A stretch of 64,000 nucleotides of DNA from CAYGTO01 sp964352815 (GTDB lineage Bacteria; Pseudomonadota; Alphaproteobacteria; Rickettsiales; UBA3002), in NCBI GenBank assembly GCA_964352815.1, contig CAYGTO010000003.1, positions 146,165 to 210,164 of the forward strand. Reading direction: 5' to 3'. The first letter of the stretch is position 1, and the number at the start of each line of letters is the position of its first letter. The notes beneath the pieces were generated by a model, which saw nothing but the letters and a program-made list of their open reading frames with translations, made no database searches and was not told where the DNA came from. Made by a program: the position numbers and the translations under genes. This document shows positions 16,488-23,534 of the stretch, in pieces.

Positions 16488-17216
16488 TTACAATTGTGTT
16501 AAAAGTGCTGCCAGCCGCTTCTGGCATGCTTCGTCCCATTGCCCATCGACTGTCTCAGGCCGGAAATGGCGCTGGAAGGCGCTGATGACGGATGATATCT
16601 CATCATCACTTGGGGATTCGGAGAGGCCGTATCCGTATTGTGACAAGGTAATAGGTAATTGGGAATGGGCAATGGATTGCGTGCTATTACCTATTTCCAA
16701 TTCCCCATTGCCGATCTTAGGCCACAGCCCAATGCCTTCTTTCGCGAACCTTTCCCAAGGAAATAGCTCCCCCGGATCTTGCTTTCGGCTCGGCGCGACA
16801 TCGCTATGGCCAACCACATTGCGCGCAGGAATATCATGGCGTGACAGAATCCCATGGCTAAGCGCAATCAACGCTTCCATCTGTACTTCGGGAAATGTCC
16901 GGTAACCCCATTCATGGCCGGGATTGACAATCTCAATGCCGATTGAGCGCGCATTAATGTTGCTATGGCCGCGCCAGCTCGCTACCCCCGCATGCCAGGC
17001 GCGTTTTTCCTCATCGACCAGCTGAAGCACCCGCCCATTCTCTTCCACCATATAATGCGCCGAGACCTTTGCCTCCGCGTCACACATACGCTCGAGCGCC
17101 TCATTTCCTGTTTTCATGCCGGTGTAATGCATGATCAGCATATCCACAGGTTGCAGAGACCCATCCGGGTTCACGCGCTCGTCGAAATTGGGGCTCTTTC
17201 TTCTCACAATTGTCAT
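16488..17216 (-). CDS. N-acetylmuramoyl-L-alanine amidase, AmpD/AmiD type, with a repeat-encoded insertion
   Basis: This zinc amidase cleaves the bond between MurNAc and the stem peptide. Zinc and catalytic residues are visible: the His of LIMHYTGM near residue 30, IGIEIVNPGH, and VVGHSDVAPSRKQDPG. A C-terminal helical tail (ISAFQRHFRPETVDGQWDEA) resembles the peptidoglycan-binding tail of AmiD-like proteins. The start at 17216 avoids overlap with the divergent gene at 17275. There is no obvious signal peptide, so cytoplasmic recycling (AmpD-like) is more likely than wall hydrolysis. Between the two domains, about residues 168-190 (GNGELEIGNSTQSIAHSQ) are encoded by a 68-bp inverted heptad element. 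Confidence 0.92.
   Translation of the reverse strand: MTIVRRKSPNFDERVNPDGSLQPVDMLIMHYTGMKTGNEALERMCDAEAKVSAHYMVEENGRVLQLVDEEKRAWHAGVASWRGHSNINARSIGIEIVNPGHEWGYRTFPEVQMEALIALSHGILSRHDIPARNVVGHSDVAPSRKQDPGELFPWERFAKEGIGLWPKIGNGELEIGNSTQSIAHSQLPITLSQYGYGLSESPSDDEISSVISAFQRHFRPETVDGQWDEACQKRLAALLTQL
16647..16714. repeat. inverted 7-bp repeat hairpin inside ampD
   Basis: The left arm is GGTAATA, GGTAATT, GGGAATG, GGCAATG; the right arm, read on the other strand, is GGCAATG, GGGAATT, GGAAATA, GGTAATA. Each arm has four heptads, as in the elements at 15319 and 47668, although the heptad sequence differs. It stays in frame in the linker between the amidase domain and the tail. Confidence 0.8.
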
Positions 17217-17274
17217 ACTTCTCTTGTAACGGGTTTGATACAAAGATTCAAAATGAATTAGCGGATGGAACGTT

Positions 17275-17883
17275 ATGAAACATACCACTGAAGCTTCTCC
17301 TCATGAACACGCAACATCAAGTTCTGGCATCCCAGTGCACTGGCGTTCTCATAGCGTCGAGCCGATTGAATATGATCAGCTAGACGGCCTACTCCGCGAC
17401 CATGGACTCTACGCGGACAGCGTACAGTTTTTTGAAAGAGCTAAATTTACACCAATCAAATTATATCAAACAACGTATGGTGGTGATGTGTATACAAATT
17501 ACGGTATCATGGTCCGGTTCGAATCACTTTCATTCTCTCCAGAGATGTTGGAAGAACCTCTCAAAACTGAAGCTATGGATAATTACTACGAACTATTGGC
17601 CGGCCAAATAATTAAAGCGATCTCCCCTGGTGCTGAAGGCGCAGGCTCTGTTTGCAATGAATATGGGGACCCGCTCTACTCTGCATTCCCGCAAATCGTG
17701 AAAGACGAAATTGGGAATATATGCGTTACCCTTATGTTCGCCAGGCCTAAAGGGGTGTCAATGGACGAGCTCGATAAGGCCGAAGCTTCCATACTATTTC
17801 GTGATCAAATCGATACATATATTAGTAACATTCCTTGCAATTTGAACATTGCTCCTGTGCAAGCGAGCGTTAGCCGCCATTAA
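17275..17883 (+). CDS. hypothetical protein (202 aa)
   Basis: Not recognised. It is divergent from ampD and ends overlapping the EamA transporter stop. The sequence is soluble, with mixed alpha/beta character (GGDVYTNYGIMVRFESLSF; EIGNICVTLMFARPKG) and no signal peptide. Composition is more A/T-rich than neighbours, like the other orphans in this window. Confidence 0.6.
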   Translation: MKHTTEASPHEHATSSSGIPVHWRSHSVEPIEYDQLDGLLRDHGLYADSVQFFERAKFTPIKLYQTTYGGDVYTNYGIMVRFESLSFSPEMLEEPLKTEAMDNYYELLAGQIIKAISPGAEGAGSVCNEYGDPLYSAFPQIVKDEIGNICVTLMFARPKGVSMDELDKAEASILFRDQIDTYISNIPCNLNIAPVQASVSRH

Positions 17884-18752
17884 AGCTTATTGAACCGCAC
17901 GAGTTTCGGTCGTCTGAAGACGATCACTGCGACGCCAACCATGGTGACGCAGGCGCCGAGGATCATGTCGGGTTTAAGCTCTTCGCCAAGCAGCGCAACG
18001 CTCAACCCAATCCCGATAAACGGAATCAGTAAGGAGAAAGGCGTGACTTGCGACACCGGGTATAGCCGCAGCAAATGATACCACAGCCCATACGCAACAA
18101 TGGTAGAAATAATGGCTGAATAGATAATTCCCGCGCCGGCATTGAACGGCGTGTTTATGATCAACTCGATATGGTTTGACTCTAAAATCAATGACGCGGC
18201 AGCCAATTGTGGCAGCGCGGTCAGCGAGCTCCAGGCGATGATCGGGATGATGCGTGTTTCTTCAAGGGTTTTGGCGTAAATATTCGATGACGCCCAACAA
18301 AACGCACCGGCGACCGCCAGGAGGAACGGCACCCATTGTTCGCTGACGTTCGGCGTGCCCGCAAGCAACATCAGCCCCATAAAGGCGATGCACAGCCCCA
18401 TCGTGCGCCACATGCCGATTTGGTCTTTGAGGAAAATGGTGCCGAGCACTACGGAAAAGGGGACGCCCATCTGAATTGCGACAACGGCGGTGGAGACATC
18501 AAGCCCCATGCGCAGCGCGGCAAAAACAAGCGAGAAATGCAGGCTCACCATGAGCAAGGCAAGAATCGACAGCTTCCCCCACCCCATCGGCCGCGGCCCC
18601 GCGAACGGCAAGAGTAGAATCACCACCAACACATAGCGGATGAGGATGGTGTAGATTGGCGGGAAATGCATCACCGCATATTTCGACGCAACAAAATTCC
18701 CGCCCCAGCTGATGGCGACGATGATGGCGTAGAGAATGTGAATCGGTTTCAT
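17880..18752 (-). CDS. EamA-family (drug/metabolite transporter superfamily) permease
   Basis: The 290-residue protein has about ten hydrophobic segments in two five-helix repeats, beginning ILYAIIVAISWGGNFVASKYA, with the proline-rich turn and WASSNIYAKT motif typical of EamA domains. Members move amino acids or other small metabolites across the inner membrane; the substrate cannot be read from sequence. It ends four bases into the convergent gene at 17275-17883. Confidence 0.9.
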   Translation of the reverse strand: MKPIHILYAIIVAISWGGNFVASKYAVMHFPPIYTILIRYVLVVILLLPFAGPRPMGWGKLSILALLMVSLHFSLVFAALRMGLDVSTAVVAIQMGVPFSVVLGTIFLKDQIGMWRTMGLCIAFMGLMLLAGTPNVSEQWVPFLLAVAGAFCWASSNIYAKTLEETRIIPIIAWSSLTALPQLAAASLILESNHIELIINTPFNAGAGIIYSAIISTIVAYGLWYHLLRLYPVSQVTPFSLLIPFIGIGLSVALLGEELKPDMILGACVTMVGVAVIVFRRPKLVRFNKL

Positions 18753-18755
18753 GGG

Positions 18756-18785
18756 CTAGGGTTTAGGGGTTCGGGATTAGGGTGT
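18756..18785. repeat. single 7-bp repeat arm upstream of the EamA gene
   Basis: Heptads CTAGGGT, TTAGGGG, TTCGGGA, TTAGGGT follow the EamA start codon side. A degenerate opposite arm may lie near 18823-18840 (CTTACCCCTTACGG). Confidence 0.55.
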
Positions 18786-18873
18786 AAAGCTGTATTGCTT
18801 AAATGATGCATCGAACCAATGTCTTACCCCTTACGGAACCTTTTTTCCTGAGCGCACCCAGAAGGCAGTGAGC

Positions 18874-18994
18874 GATCTTTTTTTAATATGTGGCGAAAAT
18901 TGTGTTATTCGAGAACCGCAGCGCAGTCTACTTTCGGGTACATGAGCAGCGGAAGTAGAGAATAAAGCAATTTGCAGCCCATAATAAAAAGATC
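18874..18994. repeat. nested palindromic repeat related to 418-498
   Basis: Outer arms begin GATCTTTTT (18874) and end AAAAAGATC (18994); inner arms TTATTCGAG and GAGAATAA enclose ACCGCAGCG and GTACATGAGC. The centre matches the element between murB and ddl. Confidence 0.65.
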
Positions 18995-18999
18995 GAGGC

Positions 19000-19030
19000 A
19001 AAAAAAAGGGCACATCTCAATGATGCGCCC
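19000..19030 (-). terminator. rho-independent terminator after the J-domain gene
   Basis: On the minus strand GGGCGCATC and GATGTGCCC pair (one mismatch) with loop ATTGA, followed by eight T. It is 120 bases after the J-domain gene stop. Confidence 0.8.
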
Positions 19031-19150
19031 CAAGTCGCTCGGCAAGCAACAGTTGATCGGCGCGCTCACAGCAGCGCCGAGATATCTCTCTCATGGAATG
19101 ATGTGGCGATCCGCCAATTCACTCCTCCCACTCTTCCGCGTGATGATGGC

Positions 19151-19918
19151 TTAAGCGATGGCTCGCTTCAGTCCTCTCTCGCGTAATATTGCATCATAGG
19201 CCTCGTTGATGATGGCCATTTTGCGGTTTAACCAACGCGCTTTGGTCATGTCGTGTGACTGGCCAGCTAGCTGATAATCCGGATGGTATTTTCGTGTGAG
19301 CACGCGGTAGCGTGTCTTCAACGTGTCGTTCGACACATTGGTATGCACACCGAGTACCTTATAAGGGTTCGATTCGCCGACATTCAGACCATAGCGCGAC
19401 ACCATCACTTGCCAGCGCGTCTCCGAAATATCGAATTCTTTGGCGATATCGGCGATATAACGCTCATCATCCGACGAAAGCTCATGATCCGCTGCCGCGA
19501 TTTGCAGCAACCGGCTCACCACCTCATGATACATATCGGTACGGTCCGGAAAGATGTCATGAATTTGGCGAACATATTGACGATACGATGGTGTTTCCTT
19601 GGCCATGCGGAACAAAAGCGCGCGGGCTTTCTCCTCCTCTTCCTTCTGCATAGGGAACACATCACAGAATTTCACATATTTATTACGGCTGATCATATTG
19701 CCCGACTTCATCAACTTACTGGCAAGCGCAATCACCGCAAAGGTAAAGGCAACCTGCGGGTTCGGATGAAGATCCTGCTTAGAATGCGTTTGACGCTGCA
19801 TAGGCTTTCTACGATATAGCTTTCCACTCGCTTTCGCTTGCTTACGCTGCTGACCGCCGCTCATGCTGCCATAGGTCGTGTAACCGCGCGAAATAGGTTG
19901 TTGTTGTGCTATATACAT
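19151..19918 (-). CDS. TerB-like and DnaJ-domain protein (DjlA-like)
   Basis: The C-terminal ~65 residues are a J domain: PYKVLGVHTNVSNDTLKTRY, the HPD motif in RKYHPDYQ, and the following helix. J domains stimulate the ATPase of DnaK-type chaperones. The middle resembles a TerB/DUF533 helical domain (FPDRTDMYHEVVSRLLQIAAADHELSSDD...). This order matches DjlA, but there is no N-terminal membrane segment; instead the first ~50 residues are a basic Gln/Lys-rich stretch, so it is probably soluble. It has 255 residues, with a terminator downstream. Confidence 0.88.
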   Translation of the reverse strand: MYIAQQQPISRGYTTYGSMSGGQQRKQAKASGKLYRRKPMQRQTHSKQDLHPNPQVAFTFAVIALASKLMKSGNMISRNKYVKFCDVFPMQKEEEEKARALLFRMAKETPSYRQYVRQIHDIFPDRTDMYHEVVSRLLQIAAADHELSSDDERYIADIAKEFDISETRWQVMVSRYGLNVGESNPYKVLGVHTNVSNDTLKTRYRVLTRKYHPDYQLAGQSHDMTKARWLNRKMAIINEAYDAILRERGLKRAIA

Positions 19919-20007
19919 ATACGAGCATGTTCCGTGTTTAGTGACGTTTTTTGTGCTAACACCACTATATATAGACGCGTTTCAGCGAGACCATCTATAT
20001 TTTGTGA

Positions 20008-20016
20008 TTATCCACA
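20008..20016 (+). promoter_or_regulatory. exact DnaA box
   Basis: TTATCCACA stands alone in the 250-base gap between the J-domain gene and the DUF1476 gene. A single box has little predictive value. Confidence 0.25.
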
Positions 20017-20171
20017 CATGGGCGAGCGGCCTGTGCATGACATCCTTGGACGCCCGTATAAAAGATTAACAAAAAATGAACAAGCGTTTTCGCAGCGAAA
20101 TCCACTTACACGAAAAAGAATCAAGTTAAAGGAGTGTGTTATACGAAATAAGCGAATAAATGCTCGTTAAA

Positions 20172-20498
20172 CTATTCACTCGCGCGTTTCTGGATTTCGT
20201 TCTGCGCAGCCCCAACCAACTCATCCATTTTTTCACGCACTTCTTGTTCGGAAATGGTGAGTCCAGCCTTTTTCAGATCACCAAACACTTTACGCAGAAC
20301 ATCATCATCGCCGGCTTCTTCAAAATCAGAGAGGATCACTTCTTTAGCGTATTCTTCACTGTCCTCTTCATTTTTACACATTTCATCGGCGGCCCACTTT
20401 CCTAGAAGCTTATTACGAAGCGCCATTACCTTAAATTGCATCTCGCTATCATGCGCATATTTCTCTTCAAACGCCTTTTTCCGATCATCAAAATCCAT
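20172..20498 (-). CDS. DUF1476 family protein (alphaproteobacterial F1-ATPase zeta-inhibitor type)
   Basis: A 108-residue soluble helical protein starting MDFDDRKKAFEEKYAHD, typical of DUF1476, whose Paracoccus member is the zeta subunit that inhibits the F1-ATPase. Whether this one inhibits ATP hydrolysis is inference from family. GAGG lies five bases before the ATG. It is divergent from purC. Confidence 0.9.
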   Translation of the reverse strand: MDFDDRKKAFEEKYAHDSEMQFKVMALRNKLLGKWAADEMCKNEEDSEEYAKEVILSDFEEAGDDDVLRKVFGDLKKAGLTISEQEVREKMDELVGAAQNEIQKRASE

Positions 20499-20539
20499 TC
20501 TAACCTCAAATGATAGTTAATATTGTTTGTGATTTGCGG

Positions 20540-20545
20540 TATAAT
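20540..20545 (+). promoter_or_regulatory. possible -10 element of the purC promoter
   Basis: TATAAT sits 76 bases before purC in the divergent region. No good -35 hexamer lies 16-18 bases upstream. Confidence 0.4.
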
Positions 20546-20620
20546 AAGGTAATGCATACAGAAATGCACTAGGAAAATCATCCTATTAGACGAATCACAA
20601 GTGAATCAAAGCGAGTTACC

Positions 20621-21583
20621 ATGGCCCCCAAACAGCCCATCTATGAAGGAAAAGCGAAAAAACTATTCGAAGGCCCGGAGCCAGGAACGTTGATCGCGCA
20701 TTTTAAAGATGACGCGACGGCCTTCAATAATAAGAAAAAGGGCACGATTAGCGGCAAAGGCGTACTGAATAACCGCATTTCCGAATATTTGATGACGCGC
20801 CTATTTGAAATTGGCATCCCGAATCACTTCATCAAACGTATCAACATGCGCGAACAGCTGGTGCGGGCGGTGGAAATTATCCCGATTGAAGTGGTCGTAC
20901 GCAACCATGCGGCGGGGCAGTTTGCTGAGCGTTTTGGCGCGATCGAAGGTGAACCGATTGGCGTGCCACTCGTTGAGTTTTACCTGAAAGATGATCGGCT
21001 GGGTGACCCTATGCTTAGCGAAGAACATATTTTCACCTTCGATATTTGCGACCCGATGGAACTGGAAGAAATTCGCCATTATGCGATCCGCATCAATGAC
21101 TATCTAATGGGCCTCTTTGGCGGTGTTGGCGTACGCCTGATCGATATGAAACTCGAATTTGGCCGCCTCTATGATGAAGAAATGGTGCAAATTATTCTGG
21201 CCGACGAGATCAGCCCTGATAATTGCCGCCTGTGGGATATGACCAGCGGTGATAAGCTCGATAAGGATCGTTTCCGCAAGGATTTGGGCGGCGTTGCAGA
21301 TGCGTATCGTGAGATTGCAAGACGCCTGGGACTGCTGCGCGAAGGAGAAGATCTACCGCAAGATGATAATATAGGATTAATTGAAACCGTTGATCGCAAA
21401 GTTGAAACGCTACCCTATGTTCGCAAGAAAGGGGCAACAGGGCCAGTTGCTGTGAAACCTGCAGCCAGCTCAGGCAACAGCAAAACAACCAAAGCGGCGC
21501 CGAAAAAGAAAAGCGCGAGCACCTCTAAGTCGACGAGTAAGAAGAAACCGACCTCTTCCGGCCGGAGCAATAAGCCGAAATAA
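20621..21583 (+). CDS. purC: phosphoribosylaminoimidazole-succinocarboxamide synthase with Lys/Ser-rich tail
   Basis: PurC joins aspartate to CAIR in purine synthesis. IYEGKAKKLFEGPEPG and KDDATAFNNKKKG form the ATP site; VVVRNHAAGQFAER and DEISPDNCRLWD are further family motifs. The enzyme proper ends near residue 250. The last ~55 residues are low-complexity Lys/Ser/Thr/Ala (KAAPKKKSASTSKSTSKKK), an unusual basic tail of unknown role that might bind nucleic acid or membranes. purS follows after 58 bases. Confidence 0.96.
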   Translation: MAPKQPIYEGKAKKLFEGPEPGTLIAHFKDDATAFNNKKKGTISGKGVLNNRISEYLMTRLFEIGIPNHFIKRINMREQLVRAVEIIPIEVVVRNHAAGQFAERFGAIEGEPIGVPLVEFYLKDDRLGDPMLSEEHIFTFDICDPMELEEIRHYAIRINDYLMGLFGGVGVRLIDMKLEFGRLYDEEMVQIILADEISPDNCRLWDMTSGDKLDKDRFRKDLGGVADAYREIARRLGLLREGEDLPQDDNIGLIETVDRKVETLPYVRKKGATGPVAVKPAASSGNSKTTKAAPKKKSASTSKSTSKKKPTSSGRSNKPK

Positions 21584-21641
21584 CTTGCTTCCTCCATGCA
21601 GATGCGCCATTTTCTCTTCCTGAAACGAGAAAGGACATCGC

Positions 21642-21911
21642 ATGTATAAAGCCGATATTCACATTACCCTCAAACATGGCGTGCTTGATCCGCAAGGCAA
21701 AGCAAGCCTCGTCGCGCTTGATCACCTTGGCTTCCAGGGCGTATCCGATGTGCGCCAGGGAAAATACATTGAAGTGATGTTTGACGCGGCTGATGCGAAA
21801 GAAGCCGAAGCGCAGGCACGCGACATGTGCGAGAAGCTGCTCGCCAATACGGTGATCGAAAAATACGATATTACTATTTCAAAAGCCGCTGACAGCAAGG
21901 ATGCGGCTTGA
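21642..21911 (+). CDS. purS: phosphoribosylformylglycinamidine synthase subunit PurS
   Basis: This 89-residue subunit bridges PurL and PurQ in the three-part FGAM synthase. MYKADIHITLKHGVLDPQGKA and the DVRQGKYIEV segment are the family core. GAAAGGA precedes the ATG. purQ follows only after a 156-bp repeat element. Confidence 0.95.
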   Translation: MYKADIHITLKHGVLDPQGKASLVALDHLGFQGVSDVRQGKYIEVMFDAADAKEAEAQARDMCEKLLANTVIEKYDITISKAADSKDAA

Positions 21912-21927
21912 TGCATTATTTCACTAT

Positions 21928-22083
21928 GTCATCTTCGGGGCTTTTGTCAGTAAGACAAAAGAGCCCGGGGATCCAGGATAAACATGTCAGAAGACATGTT
22001 TATTTCCATGAATGTCTTCTGACATTCATGGAATGGATTGCCTGCGACTCGTGGTATACTGACCACTCGCGCGTGGCAATGAC
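21928..22083 (+). repeat. composite triple-hairpin repeat between purS and purQ
   Basis: Begins GTCATC and ends GCAATGAC. Inside are three hairpins in tandem: CTTTTGTC/GACAAAAG, then AACATGTC/GACATGTT with loop AGAA, then CCATGAATGTC/GACATTCATGG with loop TTCT. The second and third cores are reverse complements. The copy at 25768-25924 has the same design but other stem sequences. It is transcribed within the purS-purQ mRNA. Confidence 0.85.
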
Positions 22084-22106
22084 AGCATTATGCAGGAGCG
22101 ACTAAC

Positions 22107-22790
22107 ATGCATGCAGGCGTCATTATCTTCCCTGGCTCGAACTGCGATCGTGATTCCATCACAGTTCTAGAACAATGCGGCTTCACCGTTAGCCGTTTGT
22201 GGCACGGCGACGCCGATATCCCTAGCGACATGGAATTGGTCGTCCTACCCGGCGGGTTTTCGTATGGCGACTATTTGCGCTGCGGTGCGATGGCGGCACA
22301 TTCGCCTATTATGCAATCGGTCATCCAATTTGCTGGCCAGGGCAAATACGTCCTTGGGATTTGTAATGGGTTTCAGATGCTCTGTGAAACCGGGCTTCTT
22401 CCTGGTGCGTTGATGCGCAATCTCGGCCTGTCTTTCCTGTGTAAAGAGGTGAGCTTGCGCGTGGAAACCGCTGCCTCGCCTTTCACTAAACAGTATACGC
22501 AGGGCCAAATTCTGAATGTCCCCATCGCGCATTTTGACGGCAATTACTATGCCACCGATGATGCGCTCAAGCTGCTGAATGATAATGACCAAGTCGCCTT
22601 CCGCTATTGCCATACGGATGGCACGATGGATGAGCGCGCCAACCCGAACGGCTCGGCGCAGCATATTGCCGGGATTCTCAATGCTTCACGCAACGTGCTC
22701 GGCATGATGCCGCACCCGGAGCGCCACAGCGAATCGATCCTCGGCGGGCTGGACGGCAAAGCGCTGTTTGAAGGGCTTTTGGCGGCGTAA
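22107..22790 (+). CDS. purQ: phosphoribosylformylglycinamidine synthase, glutaminase subunit
   Basis: PurQ supplies ammonia from glutamine to PurL. A class I glutamine amidotransferase: the nucleophile Cys is in VLGICNGFQML, and the catalytic His-x-Glu is in MMPHPERHSES. It starts MHAGVIIFPGSNCDRD, typical of PurQ. AGGAG lies upstream of the ATG, just beyond the repeat element. Confidence 0.96.
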   Translation: MHAGVIIFPGSNCDRDSITVLEQCGFTVSRLWHGDADIPSDMELVVLPGGFSYGDYLRCGAMAAHSPIMQSVIQFAGQGKYVLGICNGFQMLCETGLLPGALMRNLGLSFLCKEVSLRVETAASPFTKQYTQGQILNVPIAHFDGNYYATDDALKLLNDNDQVAFRYCHTDGTMDERANPNGSAQHIAGILNASRNVLGMMPHPERHSESILGGLDGKALFEGLLAA

Positions 22791-22837
22791 TTCAGCTTTT
22801 TTGCAACTGCGACGCCAGTAGGCCGGAGCGGGAACAA

Positions 22838-22882
22838 TCTTCATATAATCGTCACATTTCAGGCCCTATGTCATGCTATACT
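22838..22882 (+). promoter_or_regulatory. Pho-box-like promoter of the 22921 gene
   Basis: A direct-repeat box TCTTCATATAATCGTCAC (22838-22855, TCA repeated at 11 bp) is followed after 21 bases by the -10 TATACT (22877-22882). The same layout, including ATTTC just after the box, occurs before the gene at 59517. Confidence 0.55.
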
Positions 22883-22920
22883 TAAAGGTGAGAAAGTAAT
22901 TATTCTCATAGGTTGAAACT

Positions 22921-23448
22921 ATGGAAACATTGAAGAAATTTATGAATGGCTGCGCCGATGCAGCAGGCTGGGTGGGCAAAAAAGCCTCTGATTTCCCGCT
23001 GCGCATTGAAATGCACCATGATACGCGTCCGAACACCACATCGGGCACCTTGATCGTGGAAGCGATCAAATGGGGCACTGTGGCCGCGATTGGTGCGCTC
23101 GGATTCTTTGCCTTTGGCCCTGCTTCAACGGTAGGCATTGTCCTTATGGCTGTTTCCGGAACCCTCGGCGCCATTAGCCTCTATGACGATATTGGCGGCC
23201 TCAAAGACCGCATGGAACGTCGCACCATTCAGCGCATGAAACGCCTCAAAGAAGATGCGGGTTTAAGCGAAGAGCAAGTCCTCGATCTCTGCCATAGCTC
23301 GGCAGAAAAAGACAAAACCACCTCTCCGGTACACAACGCACGCACCGCGCTCGCAGAGCCGATTGAGGCACGCCGCGAAGGCGCCAAGGAAAGCTGGGCC
23401 AGCCGCATTTTAGGCGAGCCTGAGCATACGGCCGAAAAAGCCCGCTAA
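22921..23448 (+). CDS. hypothetical membrane protein (175 aa)
   Basis: Not recognised. The N-terminal ~45 residues are soluble; two hydrophobic segments follow (AIKWGTVAAIGALGFFAFG and GIVLMAVSGTLGAISLY), then a charged cytoplasmic-type tail of about 80 residues. Layout resembles the proteins at 59517 and 60906, and all three share a Pho-box-like promoter. It separates purQ from purL but has its own promoter. Confidence 0.65.
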   Translation: METLKKFMNGCADAAGWVGKKASDFPLRIEMHHDTRPNTTSGTLIVEAIKWGTVAAIGALGFFAFGPASTVGIVLMAVSGTLGAISLYDDIGGLKDRMERRTIQRMKRLKEDAGLSEEQVLDLCHSSAEKDKTTSPVHNARTALAEPIEARREGAKESWASRILGEPEHTAEKAR

Positions 23449-23534
23449 ACACCCCTTTTCTCCCGAATGACTGATAAGTTTCGCTTGCTCGAAAAAGCGC
23501 TGCCACCTATGGTGCATTCAACCAAAGGAGTGCT

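Larger units (their letters stand above)
18753..19150. other. intergenic region: heptad arm, nested palindrome and terminator; no gene
   Basis: About 400 bases without a credible gene. Holds a 7-bp repeat arm (18756-18785), a nested palindromic repeat (18874-18994) and an intrinsic terminator for the J-domain gene (19000-19030). Short open frames here are products of the palindrome. Confidence 0.7.

Noticed and set aside
18756..18785. Telomere-like TTAGGG repeats
   Set aside because: The unit is 7 bp and degenerate, matching the heptad arrays rather than a telomere.
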